Of a stretch of 64,000 nt of DNA, positions 55,130 to 63,379 are shown in pieces. The stretch's first letter is position 1. Each line of letters begins with the position of its first letter. Position numbers and translations under genes: made by a program. Origin of the DNA: FEN-1219 sp963728995 (GTDB taxonomy: Bacteria > Pseudomonadota > Gammaproteobacteria > Steroidobacterales > Rariloculaceae); the NCBI GenBank assembly GCA_963728995.1, contig CAVSMD010000002.1, positions 992,001 through 1,056,000 on the forward strand, given 5' to 3'. The notes beneath the pieces are model-generated. The model was not told the DNA's origin. It did no database searches and saw only the letters and a program-made list of their open reading frames with translations.

Positions 55130-55324
55130 TCAAAAGTCGATGCAGCGACCCGCACGCTCCCAATCGCCATAGCGAGTCGGCTCCGGCCCCGTGGGGCCGC
55201 CGATCTCGCGAGGCTGCGGCTTGTTGTTCGCGGGAGCTGCGACCGGCGGCGCGACCCCGTCCCGGGGCAATGGAGCGGGCACCGATTCGTGGCTAGCCTG
55301 CTCCTGTCCGCGCGCTTCGACCAT
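55130..55324 (-). CDS. DUF1674/SdhAF4-like succinate dehydrogenase assembly factor
   Basis: 64 residues. The C-terminus REIGGPTGPEPTRYGDWERA followed by GRCIDF is the DUF1674/SdhAF4 signature; the N-terminal part is a disordered proline-alanine tract. Mitochondrial SdhAF4 binds flavinylated SdhA and promotes assembly with SdhB. Its position immediately upstream of sdhC on the same strand supports that role here. ATG 55324 is used; a TTG two codons earlier is possible. The gene is short and easily missed. Confidence 0.85.
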   Translation of the reverse strand: MVEARGQEQASHESVPAPLPRDGVAPPVAAPANNKPQPREIGGPTGPEPTRYGDWERAGRCIDF

Positions 55325-55425
55325 CGGCAAAGTTTGCCAGAAACGCCTACACTCCGCACTACATCGAGCTGCGAACGGGTGCTATTTCGCCGCGATCCAG
55401 GCAGCTCGACGGCGAATCCACTCCG

Positions 55426-56313
55426 ATGCCAAAGCACGCGTTGACGGATCACGTCTGTATCGAGGCACGCGGCCCCGACGCCGGCGCGTTCCTGATGGCG
55501 CAGCTGAGCCAGACGCTCACGCCCGGCCTGCTCGCGCGTGCGCCGCTCGCGGGCTGGCACGACGCGCGCGGCAGAGTGCGCGCGTTGCTACGCGTGTGGC
55601 CGCTACCGGATCGTTGGCTGCTCGGCACACCGCGCGAGGGTGCCGAGCAGTTGCTGGCGCGCCTGAAGATGTTCGTGTTGCGCGCCGCCGTGCAGCTCGC
55701 TATCGCCGACGATGTGGAGATCGCGGCGATCGTGAACGCGGATCCCGACTGGCTCGCGCGCTGCAAGCTGCCCGCGAGCCCGGCTTCGGGAACGCTCGTG
55801 ACGCGTGGCGACGTGCGCTGGCTGTGCGTCGGCCCTGACTACTGGCAAGCGCTGGGTCCGCGCAACCTGCTTGCGACACTGGCGCCGGAGCTTCCTCGCG
55901 CACCGCCCGAGGCCGCGACGCTGGCCGAGATCGGCCTGGGGCTGCCGGCCATCACGCCGCCCCTCGTCGACCGGTTCGTGGCGCAGATGCTGAATCTCGA
56001 TCGGCTCGGCGCGCTCGCGTTCGACAAGGGCTGCTATCCCGGGCAAGAGGTCATTGCGCGCGTCCAGCACCTCGGCAACGTGAAGCGCCGGGCCCGCCGG
56101 TATGCGGCGCCCATTCACACCGCCGTCGCCGTCGGCACGGCCGTGCTCACCGATGAGGGCGCGGCCGTCGGTGAAGTCGTTCGCAGCGCCCCCGCCGCGA
56201 CGGGCTGTGAGTTGCTGGCGGTCGTCGACCACACGGCGAGCGATAGGAAGCTCACCGCCGGCGGAGTCGTTCTGCAGGAACTGCCGCTCCCGTTCCCCGT
56301 GCCACGCGACTAG
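55426..56313 (+). CDS. ygfZ: tRNA-modifying/Fe-S maturation protein YgfZ
   Basis: 295 residues of the GcvT-like folate-binding family (IBA57/CAF17). The signature KGCYPGQEVIARVQHLGNV carries the conserved cysteine. It supports maturation or repair of certain [4Fe-4S] enzymes in a folate-dependent way. It is divergent from the sdh operon, a common gammaproteobacterial arrangement with sdhE/ygfX. Its stop TAG (56311-56313) is formed by the end of the second copy of the 140-bp hairpin element. Confidence 0.92.
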   Translation: MPKHALTDHVCIEARGPDAGAFLMAQLSQTLTPGLLARAPLAGWHDARGRVRALLRVWPLPDRWLLGTPREGAEQLLARLKMFVLRAAVQLAIADDVEIAAIVNADPDWLARCKLPASPASGTLVTRGDVRWLCVGPDYWQALGPRNLLATLAPELPRAPPEAATLAEIGLGLPAITPPLVDRFVAQMLNLDRLGALAFDKGCYPGQEVIARVQHLGNVKRRARRYAAPIHTAVAVGTAVLTDEGAAVGEVVRSAPAATGCELLAVVDHTASDRKLTAGGVVLQELPLPFPVPRD

Positions 56314-56449
56314 TACTGCTGTGTCACCAAAAGAAGATCTCTCGCAAAGGCGCGAAGGCGCCAAGCCAGATAAGCAGAAGATATTCTTCTCTGGCTTGGC
56401 GTCTTCGCGCCTTTGCGAGAGGACTCTTTTTTTGACACAGTCGTACTTG
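56310..56449. repeat. 140-bp interspersed hairpin element, copy 2 (inverted)
   Basis: Begins CTAGTAC and ends GTACTTG. The 27-base inverted arms are at 56339-56365 and 56395-56421 with one mismatch. A run of seven T (56427-56433) follows the hairpin, so it should terminate ygfZ transcription; it lies between convergent ygfZ and lysS. It is the reverse complement of the element at 18451-18591, with about 85% identity by eye. Confidence 0.85.
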
Positions 56450-56460
56450 GCCTAAGCAGG

Positions 56461-57957
56461 CTAGGTCTCGGGCTTCAGCTGCGGGAACAGCAGCACGTCG
56501 CGAATCGATGGCGAGTTGGTCAGCAACATCGCGAGCCGATCGATGCCTATGCCCAAGCCCGCGGCCGGCGGCATCCCGTACTCGAGCGCGCGTATGTAGT
56601 CGGCGTCGAAGAACATCGCTTCCTCGTCGCCGGCCGCCTTCGCCTCGGCCTGTGCACGAAACCGCGCGGCCTGCTCCTCGGGATCGTTCAGCTCCGCGAA
56701 GCCGTTCGCGATCTCGCGGCCGCCGATGAAGAGCTCGAACCGATCCGTGACGAACGGATCGGCGTCGTTCGCCCGCGCGAGCGGCGACACCTCGGCCGGA
56801 TACTCCGTCATGAACACGGGACCGCGCAGCGTCGGTTCCACGGTCTTCTCGAACAGCTCGTATTGCAACCGGCCCGGGCCCGCTTCAGCGTGCACCGTGA
56901 TCCCGTGCGCGGCGCACGCGGCGGCGAGCGCCGCTCGATCGCGCAGCTTGCCGGCAAGCTCGGGTATCGCACGCTCGAGCGCGGCTTCGAGGGAGAGCTC
57001 CGCGAACGACGCGGCCAGGTCGAAGCGCTCGCCCTGATACTCGATGACGGGGCTACCCGTGAGCGCCTGCGCAGCACTGCGCAATAGCTTCTCGGTCAGG
57101 GTCATGAGGTCGCGCGGGCCGGCGTACGCCTGATACAGCTCGAGCATCGTGAACTCGGGATTGTGCCGCGTGGACAGCCCCTCGTTGCGAAACACCCGGC
57201 TCAATTCGTACACGCGCTCGAAGCCGCCGACGAGCAGCCGCTTCAGGTACAGCTCCGGCGCGATTCGCAAATACAGGTCGATGTCGAGCGCGTTGTGATG
57301 CGTGACGAACGGCCGCGCGGTAGCGCCGCCGGGAATCGCCTGCATCATCGGCGTCTCGACCTCGGTGAAATCGAGCGCGTCGAGAAAGCCGCGCACGAAG
57401 CGCAGCAGCTCGCTGCGGCGCTGAAACACCTCGCGCGTCTGCTCGCTCATGATGAGATCGACGTAGCGCTGGCGCAGCTTCGTCTCGGCGTCCGTGATGC
57501 CGTGCCACTTCTCCGGAAGCGGCCGCAGCGACTTCGCGAGCAAGCGCAGCTCGGCCGCGTCGATGGACAGCTCGCCGGTCTTCGTCTTGATGAGCTCCCC
57601 GCGTGCCGCGACGATGTCGCCAAGATCCCACTTCTTGAACTCCGCATACGCCGACTCGCCCAGGCGATCGCGCTTCAGCATCAGCTGGATCTGCCCCGAG
57701 CGGTCCTGCAGCTTCACAAAGCTCGTGCCGCCCATCACGCGCTTGACCATGAGCCGCCCGGCCACGCGTGCTTCGACAGGCGCGGCGGCGAGCGCGTCGG
57801 CGGCGTGCGACTGATACGCCGCGAGCAGCTCGGCCGCGAGCGCGTCGCGCCGAAAATCGTTCGGATATGCGTTACCGGCTTCGCGCAGGCGCGCGAGCTT
57901 CGCGCGGCGCTCCGCGATCAAGCGGTTCTCTGGCGCGTCGCCGTCCCCGTCACTCAT
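56461..57957 (-). CDS. lysS: Lysyl-tRNA synthetase (class II)
   Basis: 498 residues, intact. An OB-fold anticodon-binding domain (VAGRLMVKRVMGGTSFVKLQ) is followed by the class II catalytic domain: motif 1 near FLDALDFTEVETPMMQ, motif 2 FRNEGLSTRHNPEFTMLELY, and motif 3 GLGIGIDRLAMLLTNS. It charges tRNA-Lys. It lies 10 bases downstream of prfB on the same strand, the usual prfB-lysS pair. Confidence 0.96.
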   Translation of the reverse strand: MSDGDGDAPENRLIAERRAKLARLREAGNAYPNDFRRDALAAELLAAYQSHAADALAAAPVEARVAGRLMVKRVMGGTSFVKLQDRSGQIQLMLKRDRLGESAYAEFKKWDLGDIVAARGELIKTKTGELSIDAAELRLLAKSLRPLPEKWHGITDAETKLRQRYVDLIMSEQTREVFQRRSELLRFVRGFLDALDFTEVETPMMQAIPGGATARPFVTHHNALDIDLYLRIAPELYLKRLLVGGFERVYELSRVFRNEGLSTRHNPEFTMLELYQAYAGPRDLMTLTEKLLRSAAQALTGSPVIEYQGERFDLAASFAELSLEAALERAIPELAGKLRDRAALAAACAAHGITVHAEAGPGRLQYELFEKTVEPTLRGPVFMTEYPAEVSPLARANDADPFVTDRFELFIGGREIANGFAELNDPEEQAARFRAQAEAKAAGDEEAMFFDADYIRALEYGMPPAAGLGIGIDRLAMLLTNSPSIRDVLLFPQLKPET

Positions 57958-57967
57958 CGCTGGCCCC

Positions 57968-59063
57968 TCACAACCCCTGCTTCAGGCTTTCCTGCAAGAA
58001 CTCGTCGAGATCGCCGTCGAGCACCGCTTGCGGGCGGCCGCTCTCGAGGTTCGTGCGCAGGTCCTTCACGCGCGACTGATCGAGCACGTAGGAGCGAATC
58101 TGGCTACCCCAGCCGATGTCGGCCTTGCTGTCCTCGACGATCTGGGCTTGGTCGCGCCGCTTCTGCTCCTCGAGCTCGTACAGCTTGGCGCGCATCTGAT
58201 TCATGGCCATGGCACGATTCTTGTGCTGCGAACGCTCGTTCTGGCACTGCACGACGATGCCTGTCGGAACGTGCGTGATGCGAATCGCGGACTCCGTCTT
58301 GTTCACGTGCTGACCGCCGGCCCCGCTCGCGCGGAACACGTCTACACGCAGGTCGGCCGGGTTCAGCTCGATCTCGATGTCGTCGTCGATCTCGGGAGAT
58401 ACGAACACGGCTGCGAACGACGTGTGCCGGCGATGGCCCGAGTCGAACGGCGACTTGCGCACGAGGCGGTGCACGCCCGTCTCGGTGCGAAGCCAGCCAT
58501 AGGCGTACTCGCCGCGCACGTGAATCGCGGCACTCTTGATGCCCGCCACCTCGCCCGCCGATACCTCGAGCACGTCCATCTCGTAGCCGCGTTTCTCGCC
58601 CCAGCGCAAATACATTCTGAGCAGCATCTCGGCCCAATCCTGCGCCTCCGTGCCGCCGGAGCCCGCCTGGATGTCGAGGAACGCATTGTGCGAGTCCATC
58701 TTGCCGGCGAACATCCGGCGGAACTCGAGCGTCTCGATCTGGCGAGCCAGGTCCTCGACCTGGCCGACCACGTCCTCGAGCGTGCTCTGGTCGGCTTCCT
58801 CGCGTGCGAGCTCGCCGAGCTCCGCGGCCTCGTCGAGCATCTTGTCGACGTCGCCGAGCGTCGCGACGACCGCTTCCAGCTCCGCGCGCTCCTTCCCTAG
58901 GCGCTGCGCGCGCTCCGGGTCCGACCAGACTTTCGGGTCCTCGAGCTCGCGATTGACTTCCTCGAGGCGCTCCCGCTTCGCGTCATAGTCAAAGATACCT
59001 CCGCAGAGCGGCCGAGCGCTCCTTCAGGGCAACAATCGCGGGGGCAATTTGGTTCGGTTCCAT
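57968..59063 (-). CDS. prfB: Peptide chain release factor 2 with programmed +1 frameshift
   Basis: About 364 residues. The first 24 codons end in CTT TGA, and translation resumes in the +1 frame as DYDAKRERLEEVN. The catalytic GGQ lies in RASGAGGQHVNKTESAIR and the stop-recognition SPF motif in RKSPFDSGHRRHTS. It reads UGA and UAA. The SD-like CGGAGG just before TATCTTTGAC is the conserved autoregulatory arrangement: low RF2 lets ribosomes shift at the UGA. Unlike the other frame breaks in the window, this one is real biology. Confidence 0.96.
58989..58994 (-). promoter_or_regulatory. prfB programmed frameshift site CTTTGA
   Basis: On the minus strand the site reads CGGAGG, three bases, then CTTTGAC, matching the E. 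coli RF2 slip site with its internal SD-like stimulator. Confidence 0.95.
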
Positions 59064-59111
59064 CGCAGCGTCGTGGGTGCAGTTCGGCGGCGCAGATACT
59101 ACCATTGAATC

Positions 59112-59480
59112 ATGCAGCTGACTCCCGACAACGCCGCTCAGCATCTGATCCGCGCCTGGGAGCCCGGCCGGATTCGCATCGCCGAGCGGTGGATCACGGG
59201 CCACGTGATCGTCAGCCCCGAGCAAATCGTCGAGGGCTGGACCACGACTTCGTCCGCGTCGCTCACGGTCGCCGATCTCGAGCCGGCGCTCGCGCTCGCC
59301 CCGACGATCATGCTGCTCGGCACCGGCACCGAGCATCCCCTGCCGGACGTCGAGCTCATGTCCGCGCTCGCGGAGCGCGCCGTGGGCCTCGAGATCATGA
59401 CGACGCCCGCGGCCTGCCGGACCTTCAACGTGCTGTTGCAGGAAGGGCGCCGCGTGGTCGCGGCGCTGCTGAACGAGTAG
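59112..59480 (+). CDS. Mth938-like domain protein (DUF498)
   Basis: 122 residues, a single Mth938/NDUFAF3-like domain. Landmarks are ITGHVIVSPEQIVEGW, PTIMLLGTGTEHPLPD and GLEIMTTPAACRTFNVLLQE, and GRRVVAALL at the end. Its mitochondrial relative NDUFAF3 assists complex I assembly, but the bacterial function is not known. The gene is divergent from prfB and convergent with nlpD, with only four bases between the stops. Confidence 0.88.
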   Translation: MQLTPDNAAQHLIRAWEPGRIRIAERWITGHVIVSPEQIVEGWTTTSSASLTVADLEPALALAPTIMLLGTGTEHPLPDVELMSALAERAVGLEIMTTPAACRTFNVLLQEGRRVVAALLNE

Positions 59481-59484
59481 CCCG

Positions 59485-60252
59485 CTAGCGGCGCGGCAGC
59501 AGCGGCAGCGGGTCCACGGGCGCGCCGTCGCGGCGGATCTCGAAATGCAGACGCGCCTCGCGCTCGGGTCCAAGGCCCATGAGCGCGATCGTGGCACCCG
59601 TCTTCACGTCCTCGCCCTGGCTCACGAGTACCTGGCTGTTATGGCCGTAGGCGCTCAGGTACGTGTCGTTGTGCTTGATGATCACGAGCTGGCCATAGCC
59701 GATCAGCCCGCCACCGGCATAGACGACGTGACCGGCCGCGGCGGCACGCACCGGTTGGCCGACCCGGCCGCGAATCGCGATGCCGGTCGCGATACCGTTC
59801 GGCGCGCCGAACGTCATGACGACGGGCCCGTCGGCCGGCCATGACCACTGCGGCGGCGGCAACGCGGCTGGTGGGGCTCGGGGCGTGACGGGCGCCGCGG
59901 CGCTCGCGGCGCGCGGACGCGCCCCGGGGCTCGCCACCGGCCGGTCGCCGCGCCTCGTCGACGCGGCACCGCGCGGCGGCGCAAGCCACAGCCGTTGCCC
60001 GACATACAGCACGTCCGGATCGCGCAGTCCGTTCCACCGCACGAGATCGCGCTGATCCACGCGGTGCTGCCACGCGATCTTGTAGAGCGTGTCGCCGCGC
60101 TGCACGACGTGCACCGGAAGCCGCGTGGTGCGCGTCGGCGCGTACACCGAGCTGAAGCTCGTGCACCCCGAGGCAAACGTCGCGAGCAGCGCCGCGCACA
60201 CTCGCACCGCCGTCGCGCTCCGGCCGCTTCGCCGCGCGCGGCGCCCCCTCAC
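59485..60252 (-). CDS. nlpD: NlpD-like lipoprotein (LysM plus M23 domain)
   Basis: 255 residues. A lipoprotein signal (ALLATFASGC) is followed by a LysM domain (VVQRGDTLYKIAWQHRV with LYVGQRLWLAPP), a proline-alanine linker, and an M23 peptidase-like domain (VMTFGAPNGIATGIAIRG, AYGHNSQVLVSQGEDV, LHFEIRRDGAPVDPL). As in E. coli NlpD, the zinc ligands are incomplete, so it probably activates an amidase (AmiC) instead of cutting peptidoglycan. The GTG start overlaps the pcm stop. rpoS, often next, is not here. Confidence 0.9.
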   Translation of the reverse strand: MRGRRARRSGRSATAVRVCAALLATFASGCTSFSSVYAPTRTTRLPVHVVQRGDTLYKIAWQHRVDQRDLVRWNGLRDPDVLYVGQRLWLAPPRGAASTRRGDRPVASPGARPRAASAAAPVTPRAPPAALPPPQWSWPADGPVVMTFGAPNGIATGIAIRGRVGQPVRAAAAGHVVYAGGGLIGYGQLVIIKHNDTYLSAYGHNSQVLVSQGEDVKTGATIALMGLGPEREARLHFEIRRDGAPVDPLPLLPRR

Positions 60253-60897
60253 GTCGCCGTACCCCCGACGAGCGGCACGAAGTTCACGGTGAGCAGGTCT
60301 TCCTGCTCGATGTCGGCGCCATGGCGCGTCACGCGCAGCAGCTTCTGCATCCCGCCCTGGACGCCGATCGGAATGATCATGCACCCGCCGTCGTCGAGCT
60401 GCTCGACGAGCTCCGGCGGAACGTGCTCGGGCGCCGCCGCCACGATGATGCCCTGGAACGGCGCCTGGCTCTTCCAGCCATGCCAACCATCCGCATGGCG
60501 CAGGCTGACGTTGCTGATGTGCAGCTCGTTGAGCTTGCCGCGCGCGCGCTGCAGCAGCGGCTGAATGCGCTCCACGCTGTAGACGTGCTGCGCGAACGGC
60601 GCGAGCACGGCGGTCTGATATCCGCAGCCGGTGCCGATCTCGAGCACCTTCGTGAGCTTCTTGCCCGCGGCACCGTCGATCAGCGCCTCCGTCATGCGCG
60701 CCACGATATAGGGTTGCGAGATCGTCTGCCCGAAACCGATCGGCAGCGCAGTATCCTCGTACGCGCGGCTCGCAAGCGCCTCGTCGACGAACAAGTGGCG
60801 CGGCACGGCACGCAGGCGCTCGAGCACGACGGGATTCGGTCATGCCTTCGGCCCTGAGCCGCTCGATCAGCCGCTCGCGCGTGCGCGCCGACGTCAT
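60249..60897 (-). CDS. pcm: Protein-L-isoaspartate O-methyltransferase (frameshift near 60838)
   Basis: About 215 residues after one +1 correction near 60838 (restores MTNPVVLERL). It has the SAM-binding VLEIGTGCGYQTAVLA, PIGFGQTISQPYIVARMTE and IIVAAAPEHVP. It methylates isoaspartyl residues for protein repair. ATG 60897 gives the start MTSARTRERLIERL known from Pseudomonas Pcm; a GTG at 60930, overlapping the surE stop, is the alternative. Confidence 0.92.
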
Positions 60898-60926
60898 GCC
60901 GATGCCGTGGCGCTGCTGCTCGTCGA

Positions 60927-61677
60927 TCACAGCCGATCGAACCATCCCGCCACCTTGTCGAGCGCCGCGTGAGCGGTGAGATCGACCTTGATGGGCGAGA
61001 CCGATACACAGCCCGACGCGACCGCGTGAAAATCCGTGCCGGGACCCGCGTCCTGACCGGCGCCGGCGGGCCCTATCCAATAGATGGGACGGTTGTGCGG
61101 ATCGAGCGCCTTGACGGCCGGCTCGGACTTGTGGCGAAAGCCGAGCCGCGTGGTGCGAATGCCCTTGAGGTCGCTCGCGGGCAGATCCGGCACGTTGACG
61201 TTCAGAATCGAGTCCGTCGGCAACGGGTCGGTCGCGTGCCGCTCGACCAGCCGGCGCACGAGCGCCGCGGCCGTAGCGAAATGCTGGCCGCCCGCGAGCA
61301 CCAGCGACACGGCGATCGACGGAATGCCGAGGAAGCGGCCTTCCATCGCCGCGGCGACCGTGCCCGAATACAGCACGTCGTCGCCGAGATTCGCGCCGTG
61401 GTTGATCCCCGAGATCAACATGTCGGGCTCGTGCTCGAGCAATCCGCCCGTGATCGCGATGTGCACGCAGTCGGTCGGCGTGCCGTTGATGTAGTACACG
61501 TTGTCATCGACGCGCTCCACGCGCAGCGGAGTTTCGAGCGTCAGCGAGTTGCTGGCGCCGCTGCGATTGCGGTCCGGCGCCACGACGATGACCTCGGCGA
61601 GGGATGCCAGATGCTGCGCGAGCGATGCGCAAGCCTCGCGCCTGATAGCCGTCGTCGTTCGCAAGCAGAATCCGCAA
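60927..61677 (-). CDS. surE: 5'/3'-nucleotidase SurE (frameshift near 61635)
   Basis: About 249 residues after one correction. The metal-binding aspartates are in RILLANDDGYQARGLR at the N-terminus; VVAPDRNRSGASNSLT, NGTPTDCVHIAI and ISGINHGANLGDDVLYSGTV follow. It dephosphorylates nucleoside monophosphates and short polyphosphates. The start is inferred as a TTG at 61677 because MRILLANDDG is the universal family start; GGAA lies upstream. It precedes pcm as in most gammaproteobacteria. Confidence 0.9.
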
Positions 61678-61722
61678 CTGCCGTTCCCTGGAATCGTCAC
61701 GACCTCGCCGGTCGCGACACGC

Positions 61723-62015
61723 TCAATGCTCCGGCGGCGGCGGAGCCGGAGTAATCTGATAGAAGGTCTCGCTCGACTCTCGATCATGCCGAGCTCGGTT
61801 CGCGCCCGTTCCTCGGCGGCCGCGAGCCCCTGCTTCAAGTCGAGCACCTCGGCCTCGAGCGCCGAGTTGCGCGCCGCGAGACGAGCGTTGTCGTCGCTGC
61901 GCCGCGCCACTTCGGTCTCGAGCCGCCACATCTCTCGCAGGCCGCCGCTCGACAGCCACAATCGGGCTTGCAACAGCCCGAGCACGACCACCAGCACGAC
62001 CATCAAGAAGCGCAT
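61723..62015 (-). CDS. ftsB: Cell division protein FtsB (frame break near 61780)
   Basis: About 96 residues. One N-terminal membrane helix (MRFLMVVLVVVLGLLQARLW) is followed by a coiled coil (LETEVARRSDDNARLAARNS) and the family ending ELGMIE, then ETFYQITP once a two-base excess near 61780 is removed. FtsB forms the FtsQLB divisome complex. In E. coli ispD and ispF lie between ftsB and surE; here only 45 bases separate them. Confidence 0.88.
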
Positions 62016-62070
62016 TCAGTCTCCCACGCGACCGCGCTCGGCGCGGCGCCAACGCCCCCGGCGCCGACCG

Positions 62071-63363
62071 CTACAGCGAGACGGGAAACGCCGCCGCGCC
62101 GTCGAACTTCGCCCGTCGACCGAGCGCACGTTCGATGCGCAGCAGCTGATTATACTTGGCCAGACGGTCCGACCGACACAACGACCCCGTCTTGATCTGC
62201 GTCGCGCCCGGTGCGCCACGGCGATATCGGCGATCGTCGCGTCCTCGGTCTCGCCGGATCGATGCGAGACGACGGCCGAGTAACCGGCCTCGCTTCGCCA
62301 TGTCGATGGCCGCGAGCGTCTCCGTCAGCGTGCCGATCTGGTTCGGCTTGATCAGGATGCTGTTCGCGATCTTCTGCTCGATGCCCTGCGCGAGGATCGC
62401 CGTGTTGGTCACGAACAGGTCGTCGCCCACGAGCTGGATCTTGTCGCGCAGCCGTTCGCTCAAGTGCTTCCAGCCCTGCCAGTCGTTCTCGGCCATGCCG
62501 TCCTCGACCGAGACGATGGGGTAGCGCGCGACGAGATCCTCGAGAAAGTCGGCGAACTCGGCCGAGGAGAACTTCCGGTGCTCGGATTCGAGATGGTAGG
62601 CCCCGTCGGCGAAGAACTCCGAGCTCGCAACGTCGAGACCCAGGTAGATATCGCGACCGAGCGTGTAGCCGGCTTTCTCCACGGCGGCTGCGATCGTCTG
62701 CAAGCGCCTCCTCGTTCGATCCGAGATCCGGGGCGAAGCCGCCTTCGTCGCCGACGGCGGTGTTCAGCCCTTTGGCCTTGAACACGGCCTTCAGCGCATG
62801 GAAGACCTCCACGCCATAGCGCAGGCACTCGGCGAAGGTCGGCGCGCCGACGGGCAGGATCATGAACTCCTGGATGTCGACGCTGTTGTCGGCGTGCGCG
62901 CCGCCGTTGATGATGTTCATCATCGGCAACGGCAGCGTGAGCTCGCGCTGATCGCCGCCGAGCGCCTCGTACAGCGCGAGGCCGCGCTCGGCCGCATGAC
63001 GCCTTCGCGCTGGCGAGCGAGACGGCCAGCAGCGCATTCGCGCCGAGGCGCGCCTTGTTGGCCGTGCCGTCGAGCTCGATGAGGCGGCGGTCGAGCGCTC
63101 GCTTGATCGGCCGCGTCGAGACCCGTGACGGCCTTGCGGATCTCGCCGTCCACGTTGGCCACGGCCTGCCGGACGCCTTTGCCCGAGTAGCGCTTCTTGT
63201 CGCCATCGCGCAGCTCGTGCGCTTCGCGCGATCCCGTCGAGGCGCCGGACGGCACCGCCGCGCGACCGCGCGCACCGCTCGCCAGCACGACCTCGGCTTC
63301 GACGGTGGGATTGCCCCGCGAATCGATGATTTCGAGGCCGGCCACATCCTTGATCGCGCTCAT
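62071..63363 (-). CDS. eno: Enolase (at least five frame breaks)
   Basis: About 429 residues when breaks near 63110, 63003, 62702, 62290 and 62210 are bridged. It has IIDSRGNPTVEAEV, VPSGASTGSREAHELRDGD, PLPMMNIINGGAHADNSVDI, GDEGGFAPDLGSNEEAL, VSVEDGMAENDWQGW, LVGDDLFVTN and the catalytic lysine in SILIKPNQIGTLTET. It is the glycolytic enzyme forming PEP. Its essential role makes real decay very unlikely. ATG 63363 is the family start. Confidence 0.95.
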
Positions 63364-63379
63364 GAAGACTCCTCGACTG

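Noticed and set aside
58989..59063. Selenocysteine at the in-frame UGA of prfB
   Set aside because: The surrounding CTTTGAC with its upstream SD-like sequence is the known RF2 frameshift site.
62071..63363. Enolase decay or programmed frameshifting in eno
   Set aside because: Enolase is essential and the breaks fall at unrelated contexts without slippery sites or stimulators.
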